Part shown: positions 12,600 through 24,600 of the stretch, piece after piece | How positions within the stretch are numbered: the first letter of the stretch is position 1 | Layout of the letters: each line of letters starts with the position of its first letter | Assembly (NCBI GenBank): GCA_958299035.1 | Contig: CATQJL010000001.1 | Coordinates: forward strand, 23,216,653-23,280,652 | Length of the DNA: 64,000 nt | Source: Cylicocyclus nassatus | Taxonomy: Eukaryota > Nematoda > Chromadorea > Rhabditida > Strongylidae | Reading direction: 5' to 3' | Made by a program: the position numbers and the translations under genes | The notes under the pieces: model-generated | Databases searched by the model: none | What the model was told of the DNA's origin: nothing | What the model saw: only the letters and a program-made list of their open reading frames with translations

Positions 12600-12790
12600 A
12601 TAAGGCTCGCGGCACGCCAAGTGAGGTGATTGGGCCGCGACTCTCCCGATAAGCTCTTTCCAATTTTAACTTTGGTCGCGGCGTTCCCGGTAAAATATAA
12701 ATGGGCCGCGGCGTGCGCGGCTGAAATTTTAGGGGCCGCGGCGCGCCATGTAGCACGCTTTGAGGCCGCGAACTTTCCGATGCAATTGTT
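12600..12790. repeat. GC-rich GGCCGCGGCG tandem motif array
   Basis: GGCCGCG-type cores recur about every 25-45 bp (GGGCCGCGACTC, GGTCGCGGCG, GGGCCGCGGCG, GGGGCCGCGGCG, GGCCGCGAAC) in otherwise AT-rich DNA. Open frames across it on the minus strand have no recognisable domain. Confidence 0.6.
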
Positions 12791-13029
12791 TGAGTAATAT
12801 GGCAAAATTCGGCAAAAATATCTGCAGCTGCAGTTTGCATCATAGTCGTTTTGTTGCCAGAAAATGAATGCGGTACGACGTTCGTAAAGACAAAATTTTT
12901 ACACGAAAAGTCGCGTCACTTATGTGCCAACCTAGTAAATTCAAGCTACGACCCTCCATGTGGGCCACATTGTCCCACGTCGCTGTCATCGCGTGACCTC
13001 CTAGGGTCATTTTGGTCTCATGTTAAGAT

Positions 13030-13195
13030 ACGAGGCTAGGTTGGCATAGGGGAGTAAATGACCATACTGATTACAAACACAATATTAGTTTTAGGATCAT
13101 CGATCTTTCCAATTTTCATCGTTTTGCAAAGTTGCGAAGTTTGAGCACATAGCTAAGAATAGCATTGGGAGTATGCGAGCATGTTGATTACGGTG
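13030..13195. mobile_element. degenerate Helitron subrepeats
   Basis: GGCTAGGTTGGCATAGGGGAGTAA, ATTACAAACACAATATTAG, ATCATCGAT and GCAAAGTTTGAG follow the order of the ~120-bp Helitron unit, with no terminus preserved. Confidence 0.6.
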
Positions 13196-13639
13196 AAGAG
13201 ATAACAGCTCAAAATCTCTGCAGTTAAAATTGGTTTTTCTTTTATCATAAGTCAAGTTGAAAGAGAGCAAGTTTGAACCTCCTACACTGCTCACTATTTG
13301 ATTTGATCCTTTAGCACCGCAACTCAGCCAGCACAACCGAGATACATCTTGCAGGTGGCCACTTCACAGTTTTTTCGTCACGACCTGGTTAAAATAGACA
13401 TAGAGCAGAAGTAGCTCCAAATAAATGTAATGTTTGCAATGCATATTGAGTATTTAGGAGTTGTATGAAAAAAAACCTTGCGAGGTGTCACGTTAAGTGG
13501 CCGAATTTCAACAATGAAAAGGCACGAAAGGATTGGCAAAAATTCAAAAAATAACTTGAAACCCATGGAAGGGTGCGGGAAATTTCTCACCCCATATAAT
13601 TTTGTGATATAATCATCATCTCTATTTATATATATATAA

Positions 13640-13890
13640 AGGGAGTAAGCCATATTCTCGCACCTAAGTGATGTGCCTGTCAGGTACATCCGGCACGCTA
13701 TAATTATGAGCCCTTCAGAAGACCAAGACATCAGGAGAACCGCTGAGTCGAACAGGTGAGCACGAAGCTCCGGGCCCGTCACTTCGTCGGTGGCTTCCTT
13801 TAGATGCCCAAAGGCGGCCCAGGCTCTTCTTCTCCTGTCAAGTTCTTCCCTCAAGTAGTTCTCCATGTTCATCAAACGTCCGAAATACAC
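13640..13890 (-). pseudogene. RTE C-terminal segment
   Basis: Encodes YFGRLMNMENYLREELDRRR and GPELRAHLFDSAVLLMS, the region after the RT thumb in RTE elements; then the frame runs into the 3' untranslated tail. Confidence 0.75.
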
Positions 13891-14224
13891 TTAAGAAGAC
13901 GTCTCCGCGATAGGGGTGCCTTCCAATTCCATTTCTGCATATTCGCAAAGGGCGTTCTTCATGAACTGAGTCTTCTTTCAATTTATTCGCAATCCAATCT
14001 TCTTCCCTACTCCGTTTAGTTCCTTTAGTGTCGTCTCTGCTTCAGGGATACTGCTTGAGAAGAGAACGATGTCGTCGCAAAATAAAGGTTCGACAGGAAT
14101 TTCCCATCAACACGTATGCCTCTCTCGTCCCAGTCCAGTGACTTCGTCACCCACTGCAAAGCCGCGCTGAAGAGCTTCGGCGAGATTGTGTCGCCTTGTC
14201 GAATTCCCTTCCCAATTATTATGG

Positions 14225-15223
14225 TCAGGGGCGATGAAACAGCTGCATCGTCGTTGTACAGTCCTTGTAGCAGTCGGCTAACGTCCTCACGTAAGCTGGG
14301 TCCACTCCTTGATCGACTAGCGCAGACAGGATGGCGTTGGTTTCGACGCTGTTAAAGGCTTTCTCGTAGTCGACAAAGGTTAGGACGAGAGGCAGTCGGT
14401 ATTCCCGGCAGACTTCTATGACCCTCGAAGCAGTCTGGATGTGGTCCATGCAGCTGAATCCTTTGCGAAATCTAGCTTGTTCTTGGGGTTGGGCTTCATC
14501 CAGTGTCCTAGATATGCGAGCGAGGATAATCTTCGTGAAAAGCTTGTACAGCACACTCAGCAGGCATATTGGACGGTAGTTCCGAAGGTCTTCCCGTTCA
14601 CCCTTCTTGAAAAGAAGGACGGTTCTTGATGTTCTCCACTGGTCGGGAATCCTTTCCTTCTGAAGGCAAGTTGTTAGGTGCGACGCGAGGATCTCGTGTA
14701 GACGTTGTCCTCCAGCTCGAAGAAATTCGACGGAAAGATGGTCTGGTCCTGGAGCCGTGGACGTCTTCATGGTCTGAATCGCTGTGCGCACTTCAGCAGG
14801 TAGAATTCGTGGTGGTACTTCTCCAGTGGGAACAACGGGCATCGGCACGGGTGTTGATGAGCGGAAGAGGTTGGTATAGAAGTTCTTCGCGATAGATTCC
14901 ATCTTGTATCGGGAAGAAGTCGGAGTCCCGTCTTCGTTCAATAGTGCAGCCAGCGGTACATGATATACACAGAGGTCTCTTCGGCACTTCTTAGGACTTC
15001 GTCTTCCTTCCGCTGCTTCTAGTACCAGAGCTTGCCTGTACTTTCCAAAATCCTCCTGCAAAGCTGTTCCGCAACTGGCGTTGGCTATCAGTCGCTCGAG
15101 ATGGGTTGCATTCGGATCCTGCCTCAGAAATCTTCTTCTTTCGAGCATTTCCTTGGTGGTCTTCGAAATGCGTTCCACGTTCTTCTCGGAAGTCACTGAA
15201 GCGCATTCTCCGCAGGCTCGCAA
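14225..15223 (-). pseudogene. RTE reverse transcriptase segment (332 codons open)
   Basis: Longest open part of the LINE: upstream linker with RACGECAS, then RT blocks with YRPICLLSVLYKLF, ARFRKGFSCMDHIQ and the first catalytic aspartate box FVDYEKAF. The frame is lost after CYKDCTTTMQLF, and block B continues in another frame at 14140-14224. Would make RNA-templated DNA if whole; this copy cannot. Confidence 0.85.
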
Positions 15224-15692
15224 TCCTTTCTCGTAGTCGTACGTTGGGTCCTCCTCGATGGGCCAGTCACAATTTGATATGAGCTCTTCCAGCCTGCTAC
15301 CATCATAAACGACTTCCTTCCTTCTCGCGGCACTCCACGTGAGTCGTTCCGTTAGGCGATTCCCATGTCCTGATGTTATTTTTTCATGGAGATGGAATTT
15401 CCATGGAAAAGTCGTGCGGCGAAGAAAAGCTCAACGAGACGGTTGCCGTTTTCATTTTGGACCCCATATTCAAATTTCCCATTCTATATTCTCTTTTAGT
15501 GGCATCTCAATCTTCGCGTTGAAGTTGCCCACAACGAACTTGTAAAAGGACTTCTGTTGCGGACGACCTTCTCCACATCTTTGTAGAAAGCATCTAGTTC
15601 TGAATTTTCAGGTTCTGATGCTGATGAGTAGCCGTTGATGATGCTGATGGTCTTCTGACGTGGAGGTCTTAGTCATAGGATGGCTAGTCGAG

Positions 15693-15723
15693 GTGACAGG
15701 AGGTGACAGGTGACAGGTGACAT
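15693..15723. repeat. AGGTGAC microrepeat inside the LINE endonuclease
   Basis: AGGTGACAGG-type 7-10-bp units repeated about four times within the endonuclease region; sibling elements lack an equivalent as far as I recall, so a local slippage event is likely. Confidence 0.7.
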
Positions 15724-16010
15724 GCGAATCGACAAAAAGCACGAAAGATGGGTGGACGACAAAACCAACGCCTCCAAGCTTTTGTCATGGTACCTTTTCA
15801 CCACGAATGATGAGAGTCCCATTGCTTATCTGCCGCACGTCCTTCTTTTTGGACTTCGTTTCCTAGAGCGATGACGTGGTGCTTGATGTGCTATATAGCG
15901 TCGAAAAGAGCGTGGAGATCGGCGTTTGTGGAGGCTGTCCTGGCGTTGTAGGTGCAGAGCATGAGGCAGTCTCCATGGCGTGTCGTCCGGGCAGACGTGT
16001 AGTTTTTATC

Positions 16011-17432
16011 TAATCCAAAAGGCGCCCTGAGTACCCTGACATCGTTCTTGCTACCACCCGGCGCCGTAGGCGGGATCAGATGTGCAGGGTTTATTTCTCT
16101 TCTTTTTGCTGAACGAGTAATGAAATTTTTTCCCCTACAAGAGCAGACTTACTAGGCCAACTCTTGATTTCCACGAGGCGATCGCGGACACGGATGTGGA
16201 GCAGGGAGGGACCGTCTAGCGACCAGAGGAAGTTAGACGGCGGGGGATTTGGCCTGGCCGGCTCTTAGCTAAGCATCCGGCCGAAACCGGAAACGTCGAA
16301 CTCCTTCACAACTTGGAAGCCCCTGCCAGTGTATTCGGCTGTGCATCGCAGTTCGACACCCAGTGTCACCCCCACGCCACGTTGAGGAGGCCGACCATTG
16401 CTTTGAATATTTTTTTTCAATGTCGTGTGTCACAGGAAAGATCTTTTGAAAGTGTTCCTGCAGCGACGATGCAGTAGTAAGAATTGTAGCCGTTTTGGTA
16501 TCACACTGTTTCAATATACGACACTTACACTTCAGCGTGTAAAATTGCGTCGATCAGACTTTTTCTAAACTTCTTTGAGAGGGGCTCATCAGAATGGAGA
16601 GTTTTAATGGAATTAAACCATTAACTTCATTCGCTCTTCCCGTCAAACTCTCCGTACCGATTATTTTATCTCAGATAGAGAAAGTCTTGATTTTTTCTGC
16701 TGGATGAAGAAGTGCGAATGGTAGCTGTTTTGAAATGATCAAAATATGTACATAAGTGTTTAATTTCCAACCAACTCGCAGCGACTTTAGAAAATTCGCA
16801 TGGTTTCTAGCTAAAATCAAGAAAAATGGATAAATGAAGGATAAAGGACTCAATATCTTTTGCGGACATGCGCCGAAAGCCCACTATTTCACAGTCGAGA
16901 GGCAATTGTATGCGTGCGAGGCCTTTGCAATGACTTACGGGGCAAGCCGATTACTAAGTCAGTGTTTTTATCCTACCAGACTGATCTGGTACCAATTTAC
17001 CAGGAGCAAGTTGAACCTGGATCCTACTTGGTTATAGCGGTTCCTTGCACCGTTAGTCACTCGTCCCCTAAAAAAATGATTACTCCAGAGATTGCTTCCC
17101 AACTCAGTACAATTTATAGATCTCGGTTTATAACATAGAAACACAAACATGTGAATTGGGAGAAATGGTGGCTAAAAGCTGGCAAACACACGTACTCTAA
17201 TTTCACGCGTACAAAGCGCACCTTCTTCACTTTTTCGACTAAGCCCCTCAGACGCTTTTAATTATTTCGGAAAGCGATCCTTATGCCGTACGGTTCTCTT
17301 GAGCAATACACAGCAAGGCTAGGGTCTTTTGGCTGCGAAGTTCTTTGGCGTTGTTGGGCTGGTCGATTTTGGAAAAAAAATTCCCCGCGCCTTGTACGCG
17401 TTAAATTAGGGTACTTATACACACGTGTTTGT
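16011..17432. other. possible LINE 5' region, then unassigned DNA
   Basis: 16011-16500 may be the LINE 5' leader. 16834-17138 has open frames of up to 92 codons without family resemblance. No promoter claimed. Confidence 0.35.
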
Positions 17433-17640
17433 CAGTGACGTACCCAGGATTCCGGCTCGGGAGGGGGGGGGGGGAGAATACGAAAAAATTTTTTGATGAA
17501 GGTGCGCGACGTTACGACGCACCGAGAAAAAATTTTTGGGACGCTTCTCGAAATTTTCGCGGGCCCATAACCCCAAAATTTTAGAAAAAGGGGACGTGGC
17601 CTCAGTCACGCCCCGAAAAAAATTTTGAAAAGGAGAGTTC
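17433..17640. mobile_element. hAT-like MITE (CAGTGACGTACCCAGGATT), right end unclear
   Basis: Starts CAGTGACGTACCCAGGATTC followed by poly-G; inner GGGACGTGGCCTCAGTCACGCCCC is the palindrome seen in related copies. The inverted right terminus is not found. Confidence 0.55.
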
Positions 17641-18483
17641 ATTATATTGCGTTTCGTTCTTTGACTTCTCGCTTAAAAAAAGGTTACGCAACTGCTCTTA
17701 GGTATCCGTATGTCTACCACGTGTTAACCAAGTTGGAAACTTGCAAAATTTCTTTCGCGGAAATCTTGTTTTTGGGGTAAAGATTTGAGTTTTGTTTCAG
17801 CATCTATCCTATAGCAGATAGTGCTTCCTGAAAGGGTTTCATCTTGTAGAGCTTGCTTTTCTCTACAGTATATCTTTGCATTATTCATACTCACGCTATC
17901 TATTCATTATTCATAGAATCGCATTAAGAACGCTAAATAACTTCGAGTCATTTGTAACTTACTATGTGAGTTTGCACCCTAAGGCCTAATTAGCGACGGC
18001 ATTCATAATAGTAACTTTCCATTAAAACATTTTCAGCCTAACAAAATGTAGAAGTGTGTTCTACTGACTAATATATAGCCAACCAATACAAAAGAAACAA
18101 GGAAACAAGAAGAAATCATTGGAACTGAGCAGGTTTTAGTTTCGTAGTTTGTCAGTCAGCGTGTATAGTGTGCACTATGCATATTAAGTTACAAATGACT
18201 CAACGATACTTATGCATAAACCCAGCATTTTCTTCAATTATACGATTTCATGAAGATATTGAATAAGACTATCACTGGTATGAACGCAGTAATGCTCTGT
18301 AATCTCGCGATAAGAACTTTGACAGCGCAAATTTCGTAACCAAGGTCTCTAAATACGTTTACAGCTTCTCGTCTCGCTTAGGAGAAGGACAAAAGGATCG
18401 CTCATCTTCATTTCACACTGCAATGCGCCTTCCAAACGCGACACTAAAATCAGGTTTGAGCTATCTATTGAGTGCTGCTACAG
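17641..18483. other. unassigned; probably fucosyltransferase intron or upstream DNA
   Basis: No recognised exon; the upstream part of the fucosyltransferase must lie here or further 5', but no motif such as VSNC or ESP was found. Confidence 0.35.
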
Positions 18484-18615
18484 TAAAAAGCTTCAGAGAG
18501 CTAAGTAAGTTTACTGAGATTACCATACGAGGTAAATGCGAAGCTAGTTTATCTTTAAACGATAGTTTGGGAAGTGCCATGTGCAAGTCGGATTGCGGAG
18601 ATGATGACTTGAAAG
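18484..18615 (+). CDS. fucosyltransferase exon a
   Basis: Acceptor after CTGCTACAG; donor G|GTTAGT after GACTTGAAAG, phase 1 at both ends. Encodes KSFRELSKF...RGKC and the cysteine-rich stretch leading to DDDLK. The left border is the least certain: the frame stays open upstream to an ATG at 18423, so the exon could begin earlier. Confidence 0.7.
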
Positions 18616-21600
18616 GTTAGTTTTCAACATTTTATCAGCGCGTTACCTCTGCCTTGGGGGCTCGCACTAGTTCCAACTTTCGTGTGCCCCCTCAAGCTCG
18701 CATGGCAAATGGCTTTAAAACTCACAGCGCAATGCTGGCATTCACGAATGAATTAGACACAACTACTCATTTTGGTAGTTTCTATGCACAATCAGTAGCT
18801 TCAAGAGTAGGAAACTTTCGTGCCGGAATAAATGCAAAATTGGCTGGTTAGCGGATGTATTAGACGGTAATCACCTAAACGATAATGAATTGTGGGCCAC
18901 TTCTCCAAATTGAAATTTTCTAATTCATTAGGTAAAACCTTTACAAAACTACCACTCATAATCATCGTTATCACAGTTACTTTTGTCACCGTTCTCGCAA
19001 AAAAAAATGTGGCGTTTGGTAATTTTCATAATGAAGCCAAAAGTTTGAGGATACGTATGCCAAGATAACTCATTATTTTGCAAAAAGTTTCGTTAGAGAC
19101 CAAATATGCGGTACAAGCAGCATAGAGCCATTTGGGCACTGTTCCCAAAAGTTTCGCTCATCGGATCGGTTTGTGCTTTTGTATAGTGGACCTAAATGCT
19201 GATAGAGTGCTATTGCCTAGCTCAAGACCTCTGCTGGAACTCGCTCTATGAATTTGGAATCGTGACACACACACACACACACACACACCACACACACACC
19301 ACACACACACCACACACACACCCACCACACACACACACACACACACACCACACACACACCACACACACACACATACACACACATACACACACACATACAC
19401 ACACACCACACACACACCACACACACACCACACACACACCACACACACACCACACACACACACCACACACACACACCACACACACACACCACACACACAC
19501 CACACACACACACCACACACACACACCACACACACACCACACACACACACCACACACACACCACACACACACACCACACACACACCACACACACACACCA
19601 CACACACACACCACACACACACACCACACACACACACCACACACACACACCACACACACACCACACACACACACCACACACACACACCACACACACACAC
19701 CACACACACACCACACACACACACCACACACACACCACACACACACACCACACACACACCACACACACACACCACACACACACACCACACACACACACCA
19801 CACACACACACCACACACACACACCACACACACACCACACACACACACCACACACACACCACACACACACCACACACACACACCACACACACACCACACA
19901 CACACACCACACACACACACCACACACACACACCACACACACACACCACACACACACACCACACACACACGCCACACACACACCACACACACACACCACA
20001 CACACACACCACACACACACACCACACACACACCACACACACACACCACACACACACCACACACACACACCACACACACACACCACACACACACACCACA
20101 CACACACACCACACACACACACCACACACACACCACACACACACCACACACACACACCACACACACACCACACACACACACCACACACACACACCACACA
20201 CACACACCACACACACACACCACACACACACACCACACACACACACCACACACACACACCACACACACACGCCACACACACACCACACACACACACACCA
20301 CACACACACACACCACACACACACACCACACACACACACCACACACACACCACACACACACACCACACACACACACCACACACACACACCACACACACAC
20401 CACACACACACCACACACACACACACCACACACACACCACACACACACACCACACACACACCACACACACACACCACACACACACACACACCACACACAC
20501 ACACCACACACACACCACACACACACACCACACACACACACCACACACACACACCACACACACACCACAAACACACACACAAACACACACACCACACACA
20601 CCACACACACACACACAAACACACACAAACACACACACAAACAAACACACAAACACACACATTACAACATTACAGACATACGTACTGTGTAAACAACCCT
20701 CTCCGTTCTTATAAGTTATGATTGTTTCAAAACCCATACTCTATTGCAATTTGTAGCCACTCATCGCTTCTACATTGCTTTTGAGAACAGTATTTGCGCC
20801 GATTATATTAGCGAAAAATTCTACGGTCGAATTTCCGAACTGCTCGTCCCCGTTGTATTGAATAGACAGATTTATGAAGGTATATTTGAATAAAATAAGC
20901 GGTTTTATTGATGAGAGTTTCAGATGTTGGAATCCCACCTCATTCTTTCATAGCTGTTGACGACTTTGACTCTCTTGAAAAACTGGGAAACTATTTGAAC
21001 TATTTGCGCAAGAATGATACGGCTTACCTTAGGTAAGTCTATGTATTTTTACAGTACCCTAATTTCAGATATACAAGCCCCACCCTATTTGCTCTGAAGG
21101 GGACACGCCGAAAGACAGCATGTTGATAGGGCGCGTTAAGTGAGAGCAATGTGCAAGAATGACCTCTTTGCAAGACATATGGGCAGCGGCACGCCTGGGT
21201 CTGCTCACGTTCAGAGCAAAAAGAGTGCGGCTTATACATCTGTTAGTAGGGTAAATGATATAAACCTCAATTTCTTGTGATAGAATTCATTGATTTTATC
21301 TCCCCTAATTCTGGATTTTATCGATCTCAAGGTCGTACTATTTTCCTGGATATTTGCACCTACTGGAATGTGAAAGAAATTATTTCAGATAGAAAACGTG
21401 GTGTCATGCGCGTCAGCTAAAGATTTGTTGAAAAGTGTCAAGAATAGCAAATTCAGAGTTCTCAAAAAATGCTAAAACTTGCGATGCTTTTTTGAACATG
21501 AGCTGAATTTTATCAAAATATCTTTGAAAATTTTGTAATCTTGTGTTGGCTTTCAAATTCATGAAAAACAACTCTCAAACGTGTACATCATATCTGCTTC

Positions 21601-24600
21601 GTAGAGACTAACGCGATTTTGCATATCTGCATACCTTCCCCTTGCTTGCGCTCTACTTTCCAATTGACGCTGAAGCCGATAAAATTAATAAAACTGAAAT
21701 GTGAATGAGTGTCCATTCCAAGAGCTTCGCATATCGTCAGCTCCTATCTCTGTACTTATGACTCACCCCAAAATCTCCCACTTCACTTGATTCTTGCAAA
21801 ACGTGAGGAATCTTATATATAAAGCTGAATGTCTGTTTGTATGTCTGTCTGTCTGTATGTCTGTCTGTCTGTCTGTACGTATGTTCCGAATAGAAAATTC
21901 CATTTCTGAACCGATCCGGACCAAACTTGGCACACATACACTACGGGCCCCGGCGGGTGTCATAGGCTACTTTTCGTCATCGATCGATATCGATTTTATC
22001 GATTTTTATCGATTTTTTTGCTGAGTTCACCTACGGGGCTGGGAGTTGGCACAGGGGGGTAATCGAGCATGGGGATTCCGAATACAATATTGGTTTTCGG
22101 GATTATCGATTACTTTTATCGATTTTATCGATTTTTTGCAAAGTTTGAGCTAGGGGGCTGGGAGTTGGCACAGGGGGGTAATCGAGCATGCTGATCATCC
22201 CAAGGGGGGTGATCAGCATGCTCGATTACACCCCTGTGCCAAATTCCAGCCCCTAGCTCAAATTTTCAAAAAATCGATAAAATCGATAAAAGTAAAGGAC
22301 GATCTTGAAAACTAATATTGTATTCGTAATCTGCATGCTCGATTACCCCCCTGTGCAAAATCCCAGCCTCGCATGTCAAAATTTACAAAAAATCGAGAAA
22401 ATCAATAAAAGTGATCGATAATTCTGAAAACTAATATTGTATTCGGAATCCCCATGCTCACTTCCCCCCCCCCCTTGTGCCAACTCCTAGCCCTGTAGGT
22501 GAACTCTGCAAAAAAATCGATAAAAATCGGTAAAATCGACATTGATCGATAACGAAAAGTGGACTGTGACACCCGCCGGGGCCCGAAGTGTATGTGTGCC
22601 AAGTTTGGTCCGGATACGGCGGAGCCGGGTAAGCCAGCTAGTATATTGATAAAGCAAAGCAAGTTCTACAAAGTGGTGTCCAAACATCTGCACCAAGCTC
22701 GTTTCATTTCAGTTTGAAATCAAAAAAACTTTCACAAAGACTCGGATAAAATCAGCCCTGATTGAAAATGTCTGAAAACCTCTAGCTTGTTCAAACATGC
22801 ATACTTCGTTTCTCTTGTTATTGTGTTGCCATTGCTCTATTTTTTTCTTAGGCTAAAGAATAAAAATTTTCGTGTTTCTGCTGAACGATACTGTGCTTTT
22901 CCCACAGACTCTCCTTTGAAGGAATTTAGCATTCATTCACCTTACCTGCGTGGAAGTAGCTGTCGCATTAGTAAATGCATAAAAATTTCGACTTCTCGGC
23001 ATTTAGTATATAGAAAAAATGCAAGAATTTATGATTGTAACTCAGACAATGTACGAAAATTTCCCGAAGGCTTTGGAAGGAATTTCCACCATATGGAAAG
23101 TTTCCAGAACGCATTTAGAAAGTTTTCCAAATAAGTCCTTGGCAAGTTCCTAAAAAACAAAAACTTTCCGTAAACATCGTTACAGAACTTTCTCGTATAA
23201 TGGGCCTTTGTGTTCGGTGACAGGACCGTAATGATGAATCCTGCTAGTCCTTTACAAAACAGCATCCTTTTCCGCTATTCAAGTCGGAAGTACGCAAAAC
23301 ATATTTTCTATCATATTTTATTGTTAGTGCAACACATGTAGCATGCCGACGTGATGATGAAAATAATTGTAGCCCCTCAAAATCAAACTACAACAGTGAT
23401 GAAATCGGAGAATCATACTGTGATATGAAGTAGGCATGTATGAAAGAGTGGAATGAAGGCATTGGCTTGGCAAATAATTCTCGCGCAATTCTGATGTGGT
23501 AGGTTGCGTACACTTTGGATATGAAAGCAGAGCAAGTTCGAGCGCAAGCATGCTGCCCATTAAAAAACTGCTTCCAAACCTGAGCTCGCAAGCTACTCTT
23601 ACACGAGCTTGGGACGAGCGTGCGATTGTTCCCCCACCGTTGAAGGCGGCATATCACAATGCGATAACCATGAGAGTTTCGCGACGACTCTGCGTTTCTA
23701 ACCATGCCGGGAACTATTCCACTCGTCCAAATACAAATGAAGGGCTTTAAGAAACGTCCTTTCCGCCATTTTCGCGCTCTCTAAAGATGGTTTGCGTGAT
23801 TAGTAATTCGAATTACCCCTGTAAGCAAAAAAAAGTTTAAGCCGAGGACTTGCCAAGCCAGTGCCTTTGAGCGTAATAAGATAAGCAGTGACTGAATCAG
23901 ATAAATGCTCAACATAAGCTTAAAGTTCATTGAATGAGAACGGCAATGTAATGGAACAGAAACAACAACAGTGCACTAGGTTGAGTCAAATTAAAGATGA
24001 GCTTTCGACCTTTATTTCATTTTCGCAAACTGGCTGAAGTGATGGCAGAAGTTCCTTTTTCTGACAGTTATGTTGTCAAAGCTGATCTCGTCATAGAAAA
24101 CGTGAAGAAAAATTCCCCAAATTTTAAACTATCGTTTTTGCTTTGCGCTACTTTAGCTAATCTTCAAAAAATTCATCCCACATTGCGGGAAATCCAACTT
24201 CATAAGTTCTTCTCCTCTTCTCCAAATAGCCTCTTGAGACAATTAAGTAATTTTTTGCTAAAAAAGCACTTCAAACGCCAAGGTTTTCTAACAATCCCTC
24301 AAAAAATCTTCGAACGCATTGCAGTCCACTACTTTTGACGTGATTTTTGTATAAGTAACAAGATACGAAGGATCGAAAAACGCGCAGAATGATTGCGGGA
24401 CTCGAACTCTATACGTCACAGCACCACAAAACGTCACTTCACAAAGCCTAGATCAGTCTCCTTGCTTGCGCAAAGGTTATTGCATGTTATACCATTATTG
24501 ACATCCACGACAAAAAAGTCACAAATTCACAAAACTTACATCAATAACAATCACCTGAAAATCAACTTGTGCTTGTATTCCACAGTCAAACCCAGTCAAC

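Larger units (their letters stand above)
13621..16010 (-). mobile_element. RTE-type LINE, full domain order, decayed
   Basis: A non-LTR retrotransposon read on the minus strand: an apurinic endonuclease (about 15990 down to 15480), then reverse transcriptase (15330 down to about 13640). Visible: LCTYNART start, then EN pieces split by frameshifts; NYRPICLLSVLYKLFTK, FVDYEKAFNSVE, GIRQGDTISPKLFSAAL; the FADD catalytic box near 14085 is broken by a one-base loss; then NMENYLREELDRRRRAWAAF and TGPELRAHLFDS, typical of the RTE C-terminus. It ends in a short TA tail near 13625-13638. Order and wording match nematode RTE elements (recognised from memory, not searched). Several frameshifts and stops make it inactive. 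Confidence 0.85.

Noticed and set aside
12478..12843. 121-codon minus-strand frame in GC-rich repeat
   Set aside because: Follows the repeat period; no recognisable domain.
18654..18851. Open frame after the fucosyltransferase exon a as a further exon
   Set aside because: Exon a joins 20757 in perfect phase and motif order; this frame would not splice in phase from the donor at 18616.
19158..20737. Overlapping 470-506-codon open frames (THTPHTH / VCVWCVC)
   Set aside because: They are translations of a CA-rich satellite that lacks stops in several frames.
24395..24440. tRNA-like GAGTTCGAGTCCCGC on the minus strand
   Set aside because: The T-stem does not pair and no acceptor or anticodon arm is found.
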